A DNA stretch of 64,000 nt, from the NCBI RefSeq assembly GCF_026191725.2, contig NZ_CP120863.1:414001-478000 (forward strand), given 5' to 3'. Under the pieces are notes generated by a model. The model made no database searches. It had not been told where the DNA came from and saw nothing but the letters and a program-made list of their open reading frames with translations. Positions 63,946 through 64,000 of the stretch are shown here, one piece after another. Each line of letters opens with the position of its first letter. Position 1 is the stretch's first letter. Source of the stretch: Roseibium porphyridii. Lineage in GTDB: Bacteria; Pseudomonadota; Alphaproteobacteria; Rhizobiales; Stappiaceae. Both the position numbers and the translations under genes were made by a program.

Positions 63946-64000
63946 TGGTGCCCCCCGCCGGAATCGAACCGGCACTCCCGAAGGAACGGGATTTTGAATC
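63946..64000 (-). tRNA. tRNA-Leu(CAA), 3' part
   Basis: Reading the minus strand: GATTCAAAATC gives an anticodon loop TTCAAAA with anticodon CAA; then the long class II variable arm (CCCGTTCCTTCGGGAG), T arm GGTTCGATTCC and acceptor GGGGGGCACCA with encoded CCA (63946-63948). The 5' half lies beyond the right edge. Confidence 0.93.

Overview
The window is a chromosomal segment from an alphaproteobacterium and it contains the replication origin region. Gene order (maf-aroE-coaE-dnaQ | oriC | hemE-hemJ-rho-mnmE-mnmG-rsmG-parA-parB), the irr/fabA-fabB-fabI cluster, the maeB/mutS pair, and families such as DUF2244, DUF2794, DUF1223 and the Irr-type Fur protein point to the Hyphomicrobiales. A marine Stappiaceae-like organism (Roseibium/Labrenzia/Stappia type) is my best guess, but this is inference from gene content only. 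I see no prophage, insertion sequence, CRISPR array or integrated island.

Left arm (1-17.7 kb): truncated maeB; mutS; a SET-like MFS transporter; DUF2244; nth; a GNAT acetyltransferase; irr, divergent from the unsaturated fatty acid and enoyl reductase genes fabA-fabB-fabI; an SH3 secreted protein; a D-2-hydroxyacid dehydrogenase; an APH(6)-like kinase; dnaQ; a small secreted protein; and the overlapping minus-strand block maf-aroE-coaE with ppsR upstream. Origin (17.75-18.18 kb): an AT-rich gap between divergent ppsR and hemE with degenerate DnaA boxes, six GANTC sites and one CtrA-like box. Right arm (18.2-28.3 kb): hemE-hemJ, rho (preceded by a possible 36-residue leader ORF), a GNAT gene, mnmE, mnmG, rsmG, parA and parB. 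Eight parS-type sites lie between 15.9 and 25.9 kb. Seven share the same one-base departure from the palindrome, which creates a GANTC (CcrM-type) methylation site inside each parS.

28.3-35.1 kb: a helABCDX-like cytochrome c maturation operon (ccmABCD plus ccmG/dsbE; ccmA appears to start at CTG), DUF1223, a CDF metal exporter, an orphan UgpE-like ABC permease and a HAD phosphatase. 35.1-39.7 kb: a nitrogen cluster, amtB (-), an MCP-like signalling protein with an NrtS-like two-helix membrane domain (+), then glnK-amtB (-) behind a possible sigma-54 promoter. The NrtS-MCP architecture between two ammonium transporters is the most unusual protein in the window. 40-53.9 kb: mostly single housekeeping or metabolic genes (DUF924, tusA, FAD oxidoreductase, pterin dehydratase, LMW phosphatase, PAP2 phosphatase, DsbA-fold isomerase, soluble hybrid kinase, AEC carrier, gluQRS, alkA, hydrolase, glycosyltransferase, thpR, aldo/keto reductase). 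53.2-64 kb: the tesA/ybbA-ybbP module, BI-1, DUF2794, a candidate sRNA with its own promoter and terminator, ppa, a zincin, dsbB, a YqaA-type membrane protein, and the 3' part of a tRNA-Leu(CAA) at the right edge.

Start codons were moved from the longest reading frame where a ribosome binding site or family length supported it; each case is stated in its entry. Family assignments come from reading motifs, without database searches.
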